Positions 62,024 through 64,000 of a stretch of 64,000 nucleotides of DNA are shown piece after piece. Numbering within the stretch: the first letter of the stretch is position 1; every line of letters begins with the position of its first letter. Both the position numbers and the translations under genes were made by a program. The notes under the pieces are model-generated. The model saw nothing but the letters and a program-made list of their open reading frames with translations, was not told where the DNA came from and did not search any database. Source of the stretch: CAVURS01 sp963795385 (GTDB lineage Bacteria > Actinomycetota > Actinomycetes > Actinomycetales > CAVURS01); NCBI GenBank assembly GCA_963795385.1, contig CAWCHK010000009.1, positions 208,567 through 272,566 of the forward strand, in the 5' to 3' direction.

Positions 62024-62915
62024 CGGACCGAGCCCACCGTCGGGGGTCCTGGTCGTCGACAAGGCCCCGGGCTGGACCAGTCACGACGTCGTGGCCCGCA
62101 CCCGCCGGCTGGCCGGCACCCGCAAGGTCGGGCACGCCGGAACGCTCGACCCGATGGCGACGGGCGTGCTGGTGCTGGGGCTCGGCCACGGCACCCGGCT
62201 GCTGACCTACCTCGTCGGCACCGACAAGACCTACACCGCGACGATCAGGCTGGGCGCGGCGACCGTCACGGACGACGCCGAGGGAGAGGTCGTCCGGACC
62301 GCGGACGCCTCCGGCGTACCGGCCGACGAGCTGACCGCGGCGGTCCGGGAGCTGACCGGCGAGATCGCCCAGCGGCCCAGCGCGGTCAGCGCCATCAAGG
62401 TGGACGGCCGGCGGTCGTACGCGCGGGTCCGCGCGGGGGAGCAGGTCGAGCTGGCCAGCCGCCCGGTCACCGTGCACCGGTTCGACCTGGTCGGGCGCCG
62501 GGCCGCCGTCGTCGACGGCGTGCCGATGCTCGACCTCGACGTCGAGGTCGAGGTGAGCTCGGGCACCTACGTGCGCGCGCTGGCCCGTGACCTGGGGGAG
62601 CGGCTCGCCGTGGGCGGGCACCTGACCGCCCTGCGGCGGACCCGCGTGGGACCGTTCGGGCTGGCCGAAGCCCGGACGCTGGAGGATCTGGAGCGCGACT
62701 TCGGCTACCTGCCGCTCGCGGGGGCCGCCCGGGCGGCGCTCCCGGCGCGCGAGCTCCTGGCCGAGGACGTCGTCACCCTCCGGTACGGCCAGCGGCTGGC
62801 GGCCACCGGTGCGGGTGACCGGCCGGTCGCGGCGTTCGGTCCGGACGGTGACCTGGTCGCCGTGCTGCACGACGTCGACGGCCAGGCCCGCTCGCTGTTC
62901 GTCATCCCCGGCTGA
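62004..62915 (+). CDS. truB: tRNA pseudouridine-55 synthase
   Basis: 303 aa. The catalytic Asp lies in VGHAGTLDPMATGVLVLGLG, preceded by VLVVDKAPGWTSHDVVAR. Later motifs are QRPSAVSAIKVDGRRSYARVRAGE and VSSGTYVRALARDLGERL, and a C-terminal PUA-like part (ALPARELLAEDVVTLRYGQ). ATG 62004 lies within the end of rbfA, so translation is coupled. Confidence 0.94.
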   Translation: MPPARTDGPSPPSGVLVVDKAPGWTSHDVVARTRRLAGTRKVGHAGTLDPMATGVLVLGLGHGTRLLTYLVGTDKTYTATIRLGAATVTDDAEGEVVRTADASGVPADELTAAVRELTGEIAQRPSAVSAIKVDGRRSYARVRAGEQVELASRPVTVHRFDLVGRRAAVVDGVPMLDLDVEVEVSSGTYVRALARDLGERLAVGGHLTALRRTRVGPFGLAEARTLEDLERDFGYLPLAGAARAALPARELLAEDVVTLRYGQRLAATGAGDRPVAAFGPDGDLVAVLHDVDGQARSLFVIPG

Positions 62916-62994
62916 GGCCGCTCAGGGCCGCCGGCTCGAGCCGGTCCCGCTCGGCCCGGAGCGCAGGGAATGGATCTTGACGTCGACTGGTTCC

Positions 62995-63004
62995 CGATAT
63001 ATCG
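62995..63004. promoter_or_regulatory. Palindrome upstream of the PadR gene
   Basis: CGATATATCG, a perfect 10-bp palindrome, in an AT-rich island that stands out in this GC-rich DNA. It lies 31 bp before the PadR ATG, with a partial second copy (GAGATATACC) overlapping the ribosome binding site. PadR-family repressors often bind ATAT-containing palindromes and repress themselves, so this is the likely operator. Confidence 0.55.
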
Positions 63005-63035
63005 TCAACGCATCAAGACAGATCGGAGATATACC

Positions 63036-63812
63036 ATGAGCAGCATTCAGACTTCTCAGCACGAACATCACCAGCACCATCACCAGCACGACGACCAGCC
63101 GGATCGGTGGCCGCACGGCCGCCGGTGGGCCCGACCGGAGGCACGCATGGAAGAGCCAGCAGATGACCGACGCAACCCTCGCGGTTCACGCGCTCGTAGT
63201 CGCCGCGGTGGACGCGGGACGGAGGGCTTCGAGCCCGGGGGCCACGGCTTCGGACCGGGTTTCGGACCGGGCTTCGGCCCTGGTTTCGGCGCCGGGCGTG
63301 GCCCCGGCTTCGGCCGGCGAGGCGGTGGCCGCCGCGGTGGCCGCGGCGGCCGCGGCGACGTCCGGGCCGCCATCCTCCTGCTCCTGGAGTCCGAGCCGAT
63401 GCACGGCTACGAGCTGATCCAGCAGATCCAGGACAAGACGGGCGGTCTGTGGGTGCCGAGCCCCGGCTCCATCTACCCCGCGCTGCAGCAGCTCGAGGAC
63501 GAGGGGCTCGTCGCGTTCGAGCGGGTCGAGGGGCGCAAGACCGCGACGCTGACGGAGACCGGCACGGCCTACGTCGAGGAGCACCGGGCCGAGCTCGGCT
63601 CGCCGTGGGACGACGTCAGTGGCGGCGTCAGCGGCGAGGCTCGTGAGCTTCGGCAGCTGGTCGGCACCCTGATGGTCGCCGTCCACACCGTCTCTCACGA
63701 CGGGACCCGCGAGCAGGTGTCGCAGGCCGGGGAGGTGCTGGTGCAGGCCCGCAAGAGCCTCTACCGGATCCTGGCCGAGGACGCGCCGGCCCCGGGCGAC
63801 TCGGCCGGCTGA
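63036..63812 (+). CDS. PadR-family regulator with His-rich and Gly-Phe-Gly-Pro N-terminal extension
   Basis: 258 aa. The winged helix starts near residue 110: VRAAILLLLESEPMHGYELIQ, VPSPGSIYPALQQLEDEGLV, then RKTATLTETGTAYVEEHR, all PadR features. The C-terminal helical part is long. The first 105 residues are unusual: a His cluster (HEHHQHHHQHDD at about 9-20), an Arg-rich part, four GFGP units, and a GRRGGRGG run. The His cluster could bind metal. ATG 63036 follows GGAGATATACC. Related PadR proteins with glycine-rich linkers occur in actinobacteria. Confidence 0.85.
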   Translation: MSSIQTSQHEHHQHHHQHDDQPDRWPHGRRWARPEARMEEPADDRRNPRGSRARSRRGGRGTEGFEPGGHGFGPGFGPGFGPGFGAGRGPGFGRRGGGRRGGRGGRGDVRAAILLLLESEPMHGYELIQQIQDKTGGLWVPSPGSIYPALQQLEDEGLVAFERVEGRKTATLTETGTAYVEEHRAELGSPWDDVSGGVSGEARELRQLVGTLMVAVHTVSHDGTREQVSQAGEVLVQARKSLYRILAEDAPAPGDSAG

Positions 63813-63853
63813 CCGAGGCCGATCGCTCCGGCAGCAACCACCGAGAACGACCA

Positions 63854-63921
63854 CACCGACGGGCACAAGTCCCCGACCCGGCCCCGCAAAGGGGCCATCG
63901 GGCCACTTGTGCCCGTCGGTG
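63854..63921. terminator. Long perfect hairpin after the PadR gene
   Basis: Arms of 17 bp (63854-63870 and 63905-63921) are perfectly complementary; the core is ACCGACGGGCACAAGT with its mirror. A second, nested stem GGCCCC-GCAAA-GGGGCC lies in the loop. It stands between the plus-strand PadR gene and a minus-strand gene, so a bidirectional terminator is the simplest reading. No T-run is present. Confidence 0.7.
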
Positions 63922-63957
63922 CGTACGGCTAAGCGTCCGGCTCCGGCTACGGTCCGG

Positions 63958-64000
63958 CTAGGACCGGCCGGTCACGGCGTTGTAGGCGTTCACGATCCCG
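63958..64000 (-). CDS. 3' end of a minus-strand gene (cut by window edge)
   Basis: A minus-strand frame enters from the right edge and reads GIVNAYNAVTGRS before a TAG at 63958-63960. This looks like a genuine C-terminus, followed by the hairpin at 63854-63921, but it is too short to identify. Confidence 0.45.
   Translation of the reverse strand, partial: GIVNAYNAVTGRS

Overview
The window is very GC-rich actinobacterial chromosome (GC-rich third positions, many GTG starts, TANNNT-type -10 boxes close to start codons). Gene order dprA - xerC-type recombinase - whiG-type sigma factor - M23 peptidase - rpsB - tsf - pyrH - frr - cdsA - rlmN, and later dxr - M50 protease - ispG - DUF4081 acetyltransferase - proS and rimP - nusA - ylxR - infB - DUF503 - rbfA - truB, is the conserved order of Streptomyces and relatives. 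The WhiG-like sigma factor fits a sporulating or motile actinobacterium (Streptomyces or Frankia/Sporichthya-like), but I cannot name a genus. I see no rRNA, tRNA, CRISPR array, insertion sequence or prophage.

Layout. 1-12.5 kb: DNA uptake/recombination, sigma factor and the rpsB-cdsA-rlmN block. 12.5-19.2 kb: a GNAT/LOG pair, propionyl-CoA synthetase, MarR regulator, 14-TM drug exporter and a flavin split-barrel protein. 19.2-36.6 kb: a polyamine catabolism island: class III aminotransferase, Lrp regulator, two aldehyde dehydrogenases, an FAD amine oxidase, agmatinase, APC permease, saccharopine-dehydrogenase-like enzyme, gabT and gabD. Together they could take agmatine or putrescine through 4-aminobutanal and GABA to succinate. 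A broken DUF222/HNH gene and a secreted TAP-like peptidase lie inside it. 36.7-40.2 kb: two tandem copies of a two-peptide cassette (37 aa plus 21-25 aa), directly followed by a membrane GGDEF-EAL protein and a DUF5317 protein; this is the best candidate for an undescribed system. 40.1-48.8 kb: isoprenoid genes dxr and ispG, intramembrane protease, proS, HAD, TSUP and VOC proteins. 48.9-54.9 kb: allantoinase, NCS2 permease, malate synthase and a DUF6986 protein, a ureide-to-glyoxylate-to-malate module. 54.9-62.9 kb: two ferritin-like/lipoprotein genes and the nusA-infB translation operon. 62.9-64 kb: an unusual PadR regulator, a long hairpin and the 3' end of a minus-strand gene.

Quality warning. 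At least six loci carry single-base frame breaks that one indel would repair: rpsB tail, DUF222/HNH gene, DUF4081 acetyltransferase end, HAD/TSUP junction, allantoinase (several) and NCS2 permease. Several lie in or next to G/C runs and hit otherwise well-conserved genes, so uncorrected assembly indels are more likely than real decay. This should be settled before any of them is called a pseudogene.
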